Below, in pieces: positions 7,712-14,967 of a DNA stretch of 21,901 nt (position 1 is its first letter; each line of letters opens with the position of its first letter). Both the position numbers and the translations under genes were made by a program. Source of the DNA: DASUPK01 sp036377415 (lineage in GTDB: Bacteria > Actinomycetota > Thermoleophilia > Solirubrobacterales > 70-9); contig DASUYK010000109.1 in assembly GCA_036377415.1 (NCBI GenBank), positions 1 to 21,901 of the forward strand, in the 5' to 3' direction. Below the pieces are notes generated by a model that saw nothing but the letters and a program-made list of their open reading frames with translations, had not been told where the DNA came from and did not search any database.

Positions 7712-7771
7712 CTAGAGAAGCCAGGCGAGAAGAACGATGATGAGTAGCACTCCGACGATCGTCCAGATCAC
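7712..7771 (-). CDS. 19-residue single-TM membrane micropeptide
   Basis: A tiny ORF read from GTG 7771 down to TAG 7714-7712. It encodes MIWTIVGVLLIIVLLAWLL, in effect one membrane-spanning helix. The support is the translation signal: AAGGAGG at 7786-7780 on the same strand, a complete anti-Shine-Dalgarno match, with an ideal 8-nt spacer. Few other genes in this window have so strong a site. A second in-frame GTG at 7780 overlaps the Shine-Dalgarno and is unlikely to be used. Small hydrophobic proteins that begin with a WTI motif are common in bacteria (for example the lmo0937 family, about twice as long), but I cannot assign this one to a family. Upstream on the minus strand there is GTTT then GGGTA after 17 nt, a loose resemblance to stress-sigma promoters; this is weak. 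Confidence 0.5.
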   Translation of the reverse strand: MIWTIVGVLLIIVLLAWLL

Positions 7772-7881
7772 GGGCCTCACCTCCTTGGCGAGTCTTCTAC
7801 CCCAGTTGCTGGCGGCGCTAAACCGCTCGAACGATGGCCTGTCTCCCTTGCCTGGACCGGCATACGGTCACCGCGGCCGGG

Positions 7882-7887
7882 TACGGT
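7882..7887 (+). promoter_or_regulatory. Leaderless -10 box (TACGGT) for the aldo/keto reductase
   Basis: TACGGT ends 7 nt before GTG 7895. It overlaps the upstream in-frame GTG 7886, which argues that 7895 and not 7886 is the start codon. Confidence 0.5.
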
Positions 7888-7894
7888 GCGACCC

Positions 7895-8887
7895 GTGAAG
7901 TTCCGGAAGCTCGGCAGCTCGGATATCGAGGTCTCTGAGATCTCGCTCGGCTCCTGGCTCACCTACGGGCATGGGGTGGAGCGCGAGCACACCGAGGCCT
8001 GCACGCGGGCCGCGTTCGACGCCGGGATCAACTTCTTCGACACCGCGAACGTCTACGGGCAGGGAGCAGCCGAGACGGCCTGGGGGGAGGTGCTGAAGGA
8101 CTTCGAGCGCGGCTCCTACGTCCTCGCCACGAAGGTCTTCTTTCCGATGTCGGAGACCGACAGCGGCCTCTCCCACGAGCAGATCCACAAGCAGATCGAC
8201 GCCTCGCTCGAGCGCCTCCAGACCGACTACGTCGACCTCTACCAGTGCCACCGCCCCGACCCCGACGTTCCGATCGAGGAGACGATGAGGGCGCTCACCG
8301 AGGTATGCGAGGCCGGCAAGGCGCGCGAGATCGGCTTCAGCGAGTGGACGATCGAGCAGATCCAGGCGGGCCTCGACGTCCCCAACACGAAGGACTGGGT
8401 CTCCTCCCAGCCGCAGTACAACATGATCTGGCGGGCCCCTGAGGCCGAGCTGATCCCCTTCTGCGAGGAGCACGGGGTCAGCCAGATCGTCTGGTCGCCG
8501 CTCGCCCAGGGAGTGCTCACCGGCAAGTACAGGCCGGGTCAGCCGCCGCCGGAGGACTCACGCGCCGCGTCGGATCGGATGAACTGGGCGATGGACCGCT
8601 ACCGCTCCGATGCGCTGCTCGAGGCGGTCCAGAAGCTCGTTCCGATCGCCGAGGGCGCGGGGCTCAGCATGGTGACGATGGCGCTCGCCTGGGTGCTTCG
8701 CCAGGAGAATCTCGCCTCGGCGATCATCGGCGCCTCCCGGCCCGAGCAGGTCCACGCCGACGCCGAGGCCGCCGGCGTCGAGCTATCCCAGGACACGCTC
8801 GATGCGATCGACGAGGCGCTCGGCGACCTGCCGGTGACCGAGGCGCGACACGCGAACTTCGTGAAGGAGGGCGTGAAGCACCGGTAG
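7895..8887 (+). CDS. Aldo/keto reductase (Kv-beta/AKR-type)
   Basis: A 330-residue TIM-barrel NADPH-dependent oxidoreductase that reduces aldehydes or ketones. The catalytic tetrad is complete: D49 and Y54 (FFDTANVYG), K80 (LATKV) and H119 (QCHRPD). The sequence starts in the usual family way (MKFRKLGSSDIEVSEISLG) and includes SQPQYNMIWR and the cofactor-binding IVWSPLAQGVLTGKY and AIIGASRPEQV segments. This resembles the group with the potassium-channel beta subunit and bacterial YghZ-like enzymes; the true substrate is not known. GTG 7895 is preferred over GTG 7886 because the family begins there and a TANNNT box ends exactly 7 nt before it. The gene stands alone, with a convergent cold-shock gene downstream. 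Confidence 0.92.
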   Translation: MKFRKLGSSDIEVSEISLGSWLTYGHGVEREHTEACTRAAFDAGINFFDTANVYGQGAAETAWGEVLKDFERGSYVLATKVFFPMSETDSGLSHEQIHKQIDASLERLQTDYVDLYQCHRPDPDVPIEETMRALTEVCEAGKAREIGFSEWTIEQIQAGLDVPNTKDWVSSQPQYNMIWRAPEAELIPFCEEHGVSQIVWSPLAQGVLTGKYRPGQPPPEDSRAASDRMNWAMDRYRSDALLEAVQKLVPIAEGAGLSMVTMALAWVLRQENLASAIIGASRPEQVHADAEAAGVELSQDTLDAIDEALGDLPVTEARHANFVKEGVKHR

Positions 8888-8970
8888 GCGGCACCGCGGA
8901 GCCGCCGGCCGATCCCCCGCTACTTGAACCTCAGCTCGTGATCTCCGCAACTCGATCTCCGGGCGACGGG

Positions 8971-9000
8971 CAAAGAAAAGGGCCCTCCGAGGAGGGCCCT
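8971..9000 (-). terminator. Rho-independent terminator of the cold-shock gene
   Basis: A perfect 10-bp repeat (8979-8988 AGGGCCCTCC and 8991-9000) followed on the minus strand by TTTCTTTG. This is the only good hairpin-plus-T-tract for a minus-strand gene in the window, and it lies 55 bases after the csp stop. Confidence 0.75.
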
Positions 9001-9017
9001 GAGAGCACTAAACGGGT

Positions 9018-9033
9018 GGCCCCATGCGGGGCC
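9018..9033. terminator. Second hairpin downstream of the cold-shock gene
   Basis: GGCCCC (9018-9023), loop ATGC, GGGGCC (9028-9033). It stands between the csp stop and the main terminator and may protect the 3' end of the csp mRNA or add to termination. Confidence 0.4.
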
Positions 9034-9054
9034 CCCTCGCTTAACGAGATCCGG

Positions 9055-9261
9055 TCAGCCGATCGCCTTGACGCCGGTAGCGGCCGGGCCCTTCGGGCCC
9101 TCCTCGGTCTCGTACTCGACCTTCGAGCCCTCTTCGAGCGAACGGTAGCCGTCGCCCTCGATCGAGCTGAAGTGAACGAACACGTCGTTCGAGCCGTCAT
9201 CGGGTGTGATGAACCCGTAGCCCTTGTCATTGCTGAACCACTTAACGGTTCCGGTAGGCAT
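9055..9261 (-). CDS. cspA: Cold-shock domain protein (CspA family)
   Basis: A 68-residue single cold-shock domain, full length. It begins MPTGTVKWFSNDKGYGFITP with the RNP1 motif KGYGFI, followed by RNP2 VFVHF. Such proteins bind single-stranded RNA and DNA, melt mRNA structure and help translation at low temperature or in stress; paralogues are often constitutive. The start is clear: AGAGGAGG lies on the minus strand with a 4-nt spacer before ATG 9261. The presumed 5' untranslated region is long (see the palindrome at 9334-9348), as in many csp mRNAs. It ends in a strong terminator. The cfa-type gene upstream is on the same strand but 161 bases away, so csp most likely has its own promoter. 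Confidence 0.96.
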   Translation of the reverse strand: MPTGTVKWFSNDKGYGFITPDDGSNDVFVHFSSIEGDGYRSLEEGSKVEYETEEGPKGPAATGVKAIG

Positions 9262-9333
9262 CTCGCCTCCTCTTACGTGTGCTGCGAACGCGAGAGATTG
9301 CGGGATGCAACAACGCGAGCGCTACACATCTTC

Positions 9334-9348
9334 GCCGGATATACCGGC
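9334..9348 (-). promoter_or_regulatory. Palindrome with embedded TATA, possible csp promoter
   Basis: GCCGG-ATATA-CCGGC, a 5-bp inverted repeat flanking an A/T core. On the minus strand it reads TATATC, a possible -10 box about 75 bases before the csp start codon, and the repeat could be an operator. No good -35 is seen. This is in the 9262-9422 gap. Confidence 0.35.
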
Positions 9349-9422
9349 CCAACGCTCGGCACGGTAGCACCCCAGCGAGCGGACGTCGGTGATCGCGGCG
9401 AGGCGCCGCGCGGCTCGTCGTG

Positions 9423-10625
9423 CTAGGTCTCGCCGAGCCGGCAGAGGACTTGGTAGACCGAGGTGAAGTCGATCTCGAACCCGTTCCGCGCCGCCCGCAT
9501 GTAGAGGCGCCAAACCCGCAGGCGCTCCGGACCGGCGAGCTCCTCCGCCCGACCCCGGTTGTCGTCGAGGTTCCGGATCCAGTGGCGGAGGGTCTCCGCG
9601 TAGTCGGCGCCGAACTCCTCGACGTGTCGGACGATGAACCCCGCCCGCTCGAGCGCGAGGATCACCCGCGAGACGTGCGTCGTCTCACCGTCGGGAAAGA
9701 CGTAGCGCTCCGAGAACGGGCCGCCCTCGATGCTTCCGTGCCGCAGGCGGGAGATCCCATGGTTCAGCAGCCTGCCGTCGGGGCGGAGCATCGAGGCGAG
9801 CTGCTCGGCGTAGACGTCGATCTGCGCCTCGCCGACGTGCTCGACCATCCCGATCGACGCGACCGCGTCGAAGTCCTCGCCGGCGAGCTCGCGGTAGTCC
9901 TGCACCCTGATCTCGATCCGGTCCGAGAGGCCGGCCTCGGCGACGCGCTCGCGGGCGAGCTCCGCCTGCGGCTCCGACAGGGTGATCCCGACCGCCTCGA
10001 CCCCGTGCCGCTCCGCGGCATGGATCACGAAGCTCCCCCAGCCGCAGCCGACGTCGAGCACCCGCTCGCCCTCGCGGAGTCCGAGCTTCGAGCAGACCAG
10101 CTCGAGCTTCGTCTCCTGCGCCTCCTCCAGCGTCTTTGCGCCGCGCGAGAAGATCGCGCAGGAGTAGGTCATCGAGCGGTCGAGGAAGAGCTTGAAGAAC
10201 TCGTTCCCGACGTCGTAGTGATGGCGGACCGCCTCGCGGTCGCGCTTCGTCGTGTGCTTTCTCCCGCGAAGGTGGAGCTCCGCCTTCGGCGGGGGCGGGG
10301 GGCGGCGGATGCCGGCGGCGCGGACGGCAGCGGCGATCAGACGCGCGGTCTCGAGCCTGCCGAGCGGCGGAGGCCTCCAGTCGTTCAGCAGCCCGATCAC
10401 CTCGTCCATGTCGTCGACCTCGATCGCCCCGGAGACGTATGCACGTCCGAGCCCGAGCTGCCCGGGGGCAGCGATCGCGTAGGAGAGCGCGTCCCTCGAC
10501 CGGGCGGTGAAGGTCGGTCCCCCGCCGTTCGTCGAAGTGAGGCGGGAGCCGTCCCAGAGCTCGATCGTGAACGGCCGCTCCGGGAACGCCCTCGCGATCT
10601 CCTTCAGGAACGGCTCCGTCGACAT
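9423..10625 (-). CDS. cfa: Cyclopropane-fatty-acyl-phospholipid synthase family methyltransferase
   Basis: A 400-residue SAM-dependent enzyme that transfers a methylene/methyl group to the double bond of acyl chains in membrane lipids. The N-terminal domain (about 1-120) is the lipid-binding part found in bacterial CFA synthases. The catalytic domain has HYDVGNEFF (about 135-143), YSCAIF with C156, a SAM site VLDVGCGWGS (about 188-197), GITLSEPQ, GMVEHVG with the bicarbonate-ligand type Glu/His, and FPDGE. Mycobacterial-type relatives instead make mid-chain methyl branches, and sequence alone does not separate these outcomes; no reductase of the BfaA type is next door. ATG 10625 is chosen over an upstream ATG at 10667 because TAAGGT lies 8 nt before it. 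It is divergent from an acyl-CoA desaturase that could supply its unsaturated substrate. Confidence 0.92.
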   Translation of the reverse strand: MSTEPFLKEIARAFPERPFTIELWDGSRLTSTNGGGPTFTARSRDALSYAIAAPGQLGLGRAYVSGAIEVDDMDEVIGLLNDWRPPPLGRLETARLIAAAVRAAGIRRPPPPPKAELHLRGRKHTTKRDREAVRHHYDVGNEFFKLFLDRSMTYSCAIFSRGAKTLEEAQETKLELVCSKLGLREGERVLDVGCGWGSFVIHAAERHGVEAVGITLSEPQAELARERVAEAGLSDRIEIRVQDYRELAGEDFDAVASIGMVEHVGEAQIDVYAEQLASMLRPDGRLLNHGISRLRHGSIEGGPFSERYVFPDGETTHVSRVILALERAGFIVRHVEEFGADYAETLRHWIRNLDDNRGRAEELAGPERLRVWRLYMRAARNGFEIDFTSVYQVLCRLGET

Positions 10626-10633
10626 CAGTCGCG

Positions 10634-10639
10634 ACCTTA
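10634..10639 (-). promoter_or_regulatory. Leaderless -10 box (TAAGGT) for the cfa gene
   Basis: On the minus strand TAAGGT is followed by 8 nt and ATG 10625. No Shine-Dalgarno is present. Confidence 0.45.
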
Positions 10640-10798
10640 CTGGACCGAAGGGGGATCCCAGGAGCACGAATGTTCGGCTGAAGTCCGCGGATCTCTCACG
10701 GCTTGCTTAGGGTCCCCTGATACCGTTGCGCGCTCGGTACTGAAGTCGTGACGGTACCGCCGGAACGACTATTCAAGGGCCAAAGAAGGAGACACGCT

Positions 10799-11827
10799 AT
10801 GTCGAACGCTGCCGCTGGAGTGACAGCGCCCCCCGCAGGCTCGTCGGCATCCGCGGATTCCGACGACTCGATTCAGTCGCGAAACGCCTCGCTCGCGACG
10901 GCGATCCAGCCGGTCGAGCATGAGACCCGCGACCGGATCATCACCGGCCTGCTCACGGTCGTTCCCTTCCTGCTCCTCGGCCTCGCCGCCTGGCAGGTAT
11001 GGAACGAGGCGCTTCGCTGGCACGACCTGCTCGTCTTCGCGATCGTCTACATACCGACCGGTCTCGGGATTACGGTCGGCTTCCACCGACTATTCACCCA
11101 TCGTGCATTCAAGACCGGGCCGACGGTCAGGGCCGTGTTCGGTGCGCTCGGCTCGGCGGCGATCGAGGGTCCGGTGATCTCGTGGGTCGCCGACCATCGC
11201 AAGCATCACGCCTTCGCCGATGAGGAGGGCGATCCGCACAGCCCGCACGTCGGGCACGGGGACGGGATCCTGGCGCAGTTCAAGGGCTTTTTCCACGCTC
11301 ACGTCGGCTGGCTCTTCATCCACACCCAGCGCGGCAACAAGCAGCGCTTCGCCCCCGACCTGCTCAAGGACCCGGTGGTCAGCTACATCGACCGCACCTT
11401 CCTGCTCTGGGCGGTGCTCGGGCTCCTGGTTCCGTTCGGCCTCGGCTACGCGATCGGGGGCACTCTGATTGCCGGGCTCACTGGGCTGCTCTGGGGAGGC
11501 GCAGTCCGGATCTTCGTCCTCCACCACGTCACCTACTCGATCAACTCGCTCTGCCACATGTTCGGCAAGCGGGACTTCGAGACCCCCGACGAGTCGCGGA
11601 ACCTGGCCTGGCTGGCGCTTCCCACCTTCGGCGAGGCCTGGCACAACAGCCATCACGCGTTCCCGACATCGGCCGTGCACGGGTTGAAGACCAGGCAGCT
11701 CGATCCCTCCGCCGCCGTGATCTGGTCGCTCGAGAAGCTCGGCCTCGCCTGGGACGTCGTCCGGATCTCGCCGGAGCGCCAGGCGAAGAAGGCCGCGGGC
11801 ACCGTCCAGCCCACCGAGGCGGCCTAG
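10799..11827 (+). CDS. Acyl-CoA (delta-9 type) fatty acid desaturase
   Basis: A 342-residue integral membrane di-iron desaturase. It carries the three histidine boxes of the stearoyl-CoA desaturase class: H96-RLFT-H101, H133-RK-H136-H137 and H282-NS-H285-H286, plus the extra pair H242-H243 (LHHVTYSINS). Hydrophobic segments lie between them (GLLTVVPFLLLGLAAW; LLWAVLGLLVPFGL). The enzyme inserts a cis double bond into saturated acyl chains using oxygen and an electron donor; no ferredoxin or reductase gene lies beside it. The start is ATG 10799 because AAGGAG (10786-10791) stands 7 nt before it; the reading frame extends upstream to GTG 10748 but lacks such a site. The first 40 residues are Ala/Ser-rich and likely disordered. 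The gene is divergent from cfa, and 8 bases separate it from the following lipoprotein gene. Confidence 0.94.
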   Translation: MSNAAAGVTAPPAGSSASADSDDSIQSRNASLATAIQPVEHETRDRIITGLLTVVPFLLLGLAAWQVWNEALRWHDLLVFAIVYIPTGLGITVGFHRLFTHRAFKTGPTVRAVFGALGSAAIEGPVISWVADHRKHHAFADEEGDPHSPHVGHGDGILAQFKGFFHAHVGWLFIHTQRGNKQRFAPDLLKDPVVSYIDRTFLLWAVLGLLVPFGLGYAIGGTLIAGLTGLLWGGAVRIFVLHHVTYSINSLCHMFGKRDFETPDESRNLAWLALPTFGEAWHNSHHAFPTSAVHGLKTRQLDPSAAVIWSLEKLGLAWDVVRISPERQAKKAAGTVQPTEAA

Positions 11828-11835
11828 AGCGCGAC

Positions 11836-13176
11836 GTGCCTCGTCGCCTGGTCGCCCTGATCGCGCTGCTCGCCTCTGCGGTGATCGCGATCGGCCTCGC
11901 CGCCTGCGGCGATGACGACGACGGCGGAGACGAGGTGACTGCGGTCCAGAAGGTTGACGCGGACTGCAGCGAGGTCGAGTACGGGGGCGAGGGCGACCCC
12001 TCCGCCCTGATCGTCTCCGACCTGCCGCTGCAGGGCGACTCGGTGGAGCGCTCGGCTCAGATGAACGACGCGATCCGCCAGGAGCTCGTTGAGGAGGGGT
12101 GGAAGGCAGGGCAGACGAACGTCGCCTTCCAGGCCTGCGACGACTCGACCAAGGAGACCGGCGAGTGGGACGAGCGGGTCTGCCGCGACAACGCCGCGGC
12201 CTACGCCGGGAACCCGGACGTGATCGGCGTGATCGGCACCTACAACTCCGGCTGCGCGGCGGAGATCATCCCGATCATGAACGACGCCCCCGGTGGCGGC
12301 CTCGCGATGGTCTCGCCCGGGAACACCTCCGTCTGCCTGACCGAGGCGAGCGCGATCTGCGAGCCCGACGAGCCGGGAGTCTTCTATCCCTCCGGCACAC
12401 GCACCTACGCCCGGGTCGTCCCCAACGACGCGTTCCAGGGCGCCGGCCTCGCCACCTTCGTCCAGCGCCAGGGCGTCAGGAACGCGTTCATCCTCTACGC
12501 CGCCGACGATCCGACCAGCAAGGGCCAGGGGGACACCTTCAACGGGGCGGCGAAGGCGCTGGGGCTAGGGATCGCCGGGTTCGAGCCCTGGGACCCGGAG
12601 GCCGCCGGCTACACCGAGCTGATGGAGAGGGTCCGGAAGTCGGGCGCCGACGGCCTGATCCTCGCCGGGCTGCTCGAGCAGAACGGGCCTCAGATCATCA
12701 AGGACAAGGTCGCGGTGCTCGGGCCGAACGAGGGTGACGGAGCCGCGGTCCAGCTCTTCGCTCCCGATGGGTTCGCCCAGCAGGCGACGATCGACGACGC
12801 GGGCGACGCCTCGCGCGGGATGTTCGTGAGCGTTCCCGGCCGGACGCCGGAGAGTCTCACCGGCCCCGGGAAGACCTTCGTCGAGGAGCTCTCGACCGGG
12901 CTCGACGACGCCCCGGTCGAGCTGTATGCGCCGTACGCGGGGCAGGCGGCCGAGCTCCTGCTGCAGGCGATCGGGCCCAGCCCGGATCGGGCGGACGTGG
13001 TCGAGGCCGTGCTCCGGGCCGACGTCGAGAACGGGATCGTCGGCAGCTTCTCGATCACCCCGACCGGCGACCCCAGCATCGGGCCGATCAGCGTCTCGGT
13101 CGCCCGTGACACCTTCGAGCTCGGCGCGACGATCGAGCCGCCCGACAACCTGGTCGACGCCGCCCGCGCCGGCTGA
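11836..13176 (+). CDS. LivK-like ABC-type substrate-binding lipoprotein, orphan
   Basis: A 446-residue periplasmic-binding-like protein. Residues 1-24 form a lipoprotein signal: MPRR, a hydrophobic core (LVALIALLASAVIAIGL), and the lipobox LAAC with C24, followed by an acidic GDDDDGGDE linker. The rest is a type I bilobed binding fold (Peripla_BP_6, branched-chain amino acid/amide class): VIGVIGTYNSGCAAEIIPIMN, MVSPGNTS, YARVVPNDAFQGAGLATFV, then FILYAADD in the hinge area, and GADGLILAG. It should be tethered to the outer face of the membrane and bind a small polar ligand. No permease or ATPase lies in the window, so it is an orphan component or a receptor. GTG 11836 follows the desaturase stop by 8 bases; there is no clear ribosome site, and cotranscription with the desaturase is possible. 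Confidence 0.9.
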   Translation: MPRRLVALIALLASAVIAIGLAACGDDDDGGDEVTAVQKVDADCSEVEYGGEGDPSALIVSDLPLQGDSVERSAQMNDAIRQELVEEGWKAGQTNVAFQACDDSTKETGEWDERVCRDNAAAYAGNPDVIGVIGTYNSGCAAEIIPIMNDAPGGGLAMVSPGNTSVCLTEASAICEPDEPGVFYPSGTRTYARVVPNDAFQGAGLATFVQRQGVRNAFILYAADDPTSKGQGDTFNGAAKALGLGIAGFEPWDPEAAGYTELMERVRKSGADGLILAGLLEQNGPQIIKDKVAVLGPNEGDGAAVQLFAPDGFAQQATIDDAGDASRGMFVSVPGRTPESLTGPGKTFVEELSTGLDDAPVELYAPYAGQAAELLLQAIGPSPDRADVVEAVLRADVENGIVGSFSITPTGDPSIGPISVSVARDTFELGATIEPPDNLVDAARAG

Positions 13177-13264
13177 GCCGCCGACGAACTGACCTACGGC
13201 GTCTTGAGCGTGTGGCCAGCTCTCGAAACGAGGGCGCCGCAGCCAGCCTACCGTCGGGGGTGAT

Positions 13265-13283
13265 TTGCTAAGCTAATTAGCAA
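13265..13283 (+). promoter_or_regulatory. MarR operator overlapping a leaderless promoter
   Basis: TTGCTAAGCTAATTAGCAA: 7-bp arms (TTGCTAA and TTAGCAA) about a 5-nt centre, with an inner perfect palindrome GCTAATTAGC. It covers the -10 box TAAGCT (13269-13274) and reaches the first base of the marR ATG, 8 nt past that box. MarR-family proteins typically bind such A/T-rich palindromes, so autorepression is likely. Confidence 0.6.
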
Positions 13284-13723
13284 TGCAAACTACTACGCAG
13301 ATTGTTGGCACGGTCGAGGAGCTCCTCGCTCCGCGCCTTCGTCTCGCGATCACCCGAATGGCCCGCCGCCTGCGCCAGGAGGCGGGGACCGACCTCGGGC
13401 CCTCGCAGGTCGCCGCGCTCGCGACGATCGAGCGCTACGGCCCGCTCTCCCCGAGCGAGCTCGCCGAGCGCGAGCGGATCAAGCGACCGACCGCGACCCG
13501 GATCGTCGGCAACCTCGAGTCGGCCGGGCTGGTCGATCGAATCGGGGACCCGGCGGACGGCCGCGCCTCAATCCTGAGCGTGACGCCGAAGGCGAGGGTG
13601 CTGCTCCGCCGGCTCCGCGCCCGGAAGACCGCCTACCTCGCCCGCCGCCTCGACGGGCTCGACGCTGAAGACCGCCGTACGCTCGAGCGGGCAGCCGAGC
13701 TCCTGGAGGGGATGCTCGAGTGA
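13283..13723 (+). CDS. MarR-family transcriptional regulator
   Basis: A 146-residue winged-helix protein of normal MarR size. The N-terminal helices (LAPRLRLAITRMARRLRQEA) would form the dimer interface. The DNA-binding part runs LSPSELAERERIKRPTATRI and on to VGNLESAGLVDRI, followed by the beta-wing with the family DPADGRASILSVTP signature. Such repressors release DNA on binding phenolic or other small ligands, and they often control a neighbouring exporter, as here. The stop overlaps the MFS start by the sequence GTGA, so both genes form one translationally coupled operon. A 19-bp palindrome sits on the -10 box and TSS, which supports autoregulation of the pair. No ligand can be deduced. 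Confidence 0.95.
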   Translation: MQTTTQIVGTVEELLAPRLRLAITRMARRLRQEAGTDLGPSQVAALATIERYGPLSPSELAERERIKRPTATRIVGNLESAGLVDRIGDPADGRASILSVTPKARVLLRRLRARKTAYLARRLDGLDAEDRRTLERAAELLEGMLE

Positions 13724-14955
13724 CCGAGGCCCTCGGTCGCTCATTCGCCAGCCTCCGGGTTCCGAACTATCGCCGCTACTTCGTCGGGCAGCTCGTCTCG
13801 CTCTCCGGCAACTGGATGCAGATGGTGGCCGAGATCTGGCTCGTGCTCACCCTGACCGGGAGCGGCGTCGCGGTCGGGGCGACCACCGCGCTGCAGTTCC
13901 TGCCGATGCTGGCCTTCGGCGCCTTCGGGGGCCTGATCGCCGATCGGATCCCGAAGCGGCGCCTGCTGATGTTCACCCAGGCGCTCCACATGGTCGTCCC
14001 GCTGGCGATGCTGGGACTCGCCCTCGAGGGCGTCCTGGTCACAGCGACGGTCTTCGCCCTCGTCTTCGTCCGCGGCTGCGTGAACGCGGTCGACTACCCG
14101 ACCCGGCAGGCGTTCGTGATGGAGATGGTCGGCAGCGAGCGGGTCGTGAACGCGGTCAGCCTGAACAGCGCGCTCGTCCACTCGGCGCGCGTCGTCGGGC
14201 CCGCGATCGCCGGGGTTCTGATTGCGACGGTCGGGGTCGAGCCCTGCTTCGCCCTGAACGCGCTGAGCTTCGCGGTGATGATTGGGGCGCTGCTGGGGAT
14301 GGACGCCTCCGAGCTCCGTGCCGCCGAGCTCCAGCCGCGGGCGCCTGGTGCCGTCCGGGCGGGCCTCGCTTACGTGCGGAGGACGCCGGAGCTCTGGATC
14401 CCGCTGGCGCTGATGGCGATCGTCGGGACGCTCGGGTTCAACTTCCAGGCGATCCTGCCGCTGCTCGCCAGGTTCACCTTCGATGGCGGGCCTGGCGCCT
14501 ACGCGGCGCTCGTCTCGGCGATGGGCGTGGGCGCGATCGCCGGGGCCCTGGTGAACGGCGCGAGGGGTTCGGTCACCCCCGTGCTCCTCGTCGGCGCGGC
14601 GCTCGGCTTCGGTGCCCTCTCACTGATCGCCGCGGGCGCGCCGACACTCGCGATCGAGCTCGTGATCCTCGCCCCGCTCGGCGCCGCGACCGTGACCCTC
14701 GCCGCGAGCGTCAACTCGGCGCTCCAGCTCGCCGCCGAGCCGAGCATGAGGGGACGGGTGATGGCGCTGTATTCGATCGTCTTCCTCGGCTCGACCCCGA
14801 TCGGCGGGCCGCTCGCCGGGTGGCTCTCGCAGGCGGTCGACCCCCGTGCCGCCTTGGTGATGGCCGGGCTCGGGGCGATCCTCGCAGGGCTGCTCGCCCG
14901 GATCGCGTTCGAGCGGGCGAGGGTCGCGTTCGAAGGGGCGGGGCGAGTCGCATAG
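13720..14955 (+). CDS. MFS transporter (MFS_3, EntS-like)
   Basis: A 411-residue membrane protein with about twelve hydrophobic segments. The N-terminus (SFASLRVPNYRRYFVGQLVS and LSGNWMQMVAEIWLVLTLTG) is characteristic of the MFS_3 branch, whose best-known member is the enterobactin exporter EntS; others export macrolides or lipids. The conserved loop between helices 2 and 3 is present as GGLIADRIPKRRLL, and a later motif appears as RGCVNAVDYPTRQAFVMEMV. It probably works as a proton-coupled efflux pump for a small molecule under the control of the MarR protein encoded just upstream. GTG 13720 overlaps the marR stop. The TAG stop doubles as the start of the -10 box of the next gene. Confidence 0.93.
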   Translation: MTEALGRSFASLRVPNYRRYFVGQLVSLSGNWMQMVAEIWLVLTLTGSGVAVGATTALQFLPMLAFGAFGGLIADRIPKRRLLMFTQALHMVVPLAMLGLALEGVLVTATVFALVFVRGCVNAVDYPTRQAFVMEMVGSERVVNAVSLNSALVHSARVVGPAIAGVLIATVGVEPCFALNALSFAVMIGALLGMDASELRAAELQPRAPGAVRAGLAYVRRTPELWIPLALMAIVGTLGFNFQAILPLLARFTFDGGPGAYAALVSAMGVGAIAGALVNGARGSVTPVLLVGAALGFGALSLIAAGAPTLAIELVILAPLGAATVTLAASVNSALQLAAEPSMRGRVMALYSIVFLGSTPIGGPLAGWLSQAVDPRAALVMAGLGAILAGLLARIAFERARVAFEGAGRVA

Positions 14956-14958
14956 AGT
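14953..14958 (+). promoter_or_regulatory. Possible leaderless -10 box (TAGAGT) for the FAD oxidase
   Basis: TAGAGT stands 9 nt before ATG 14968 and begins with the stop codon of the MFS gene. The spacing is 1-2 nt longer than in the other examples, so this one is less sure. Confidence 0.35.
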
Positions 14959-14967
14959 GCGGCCCGG

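Noticed and set aside
9420..10751. A 443-residue open frame on the plus strand opposite cfa
   Set aside because: Mirror of the methyltransferase gene, which carries clear SAM and CFA motifs; the plus frame has none.
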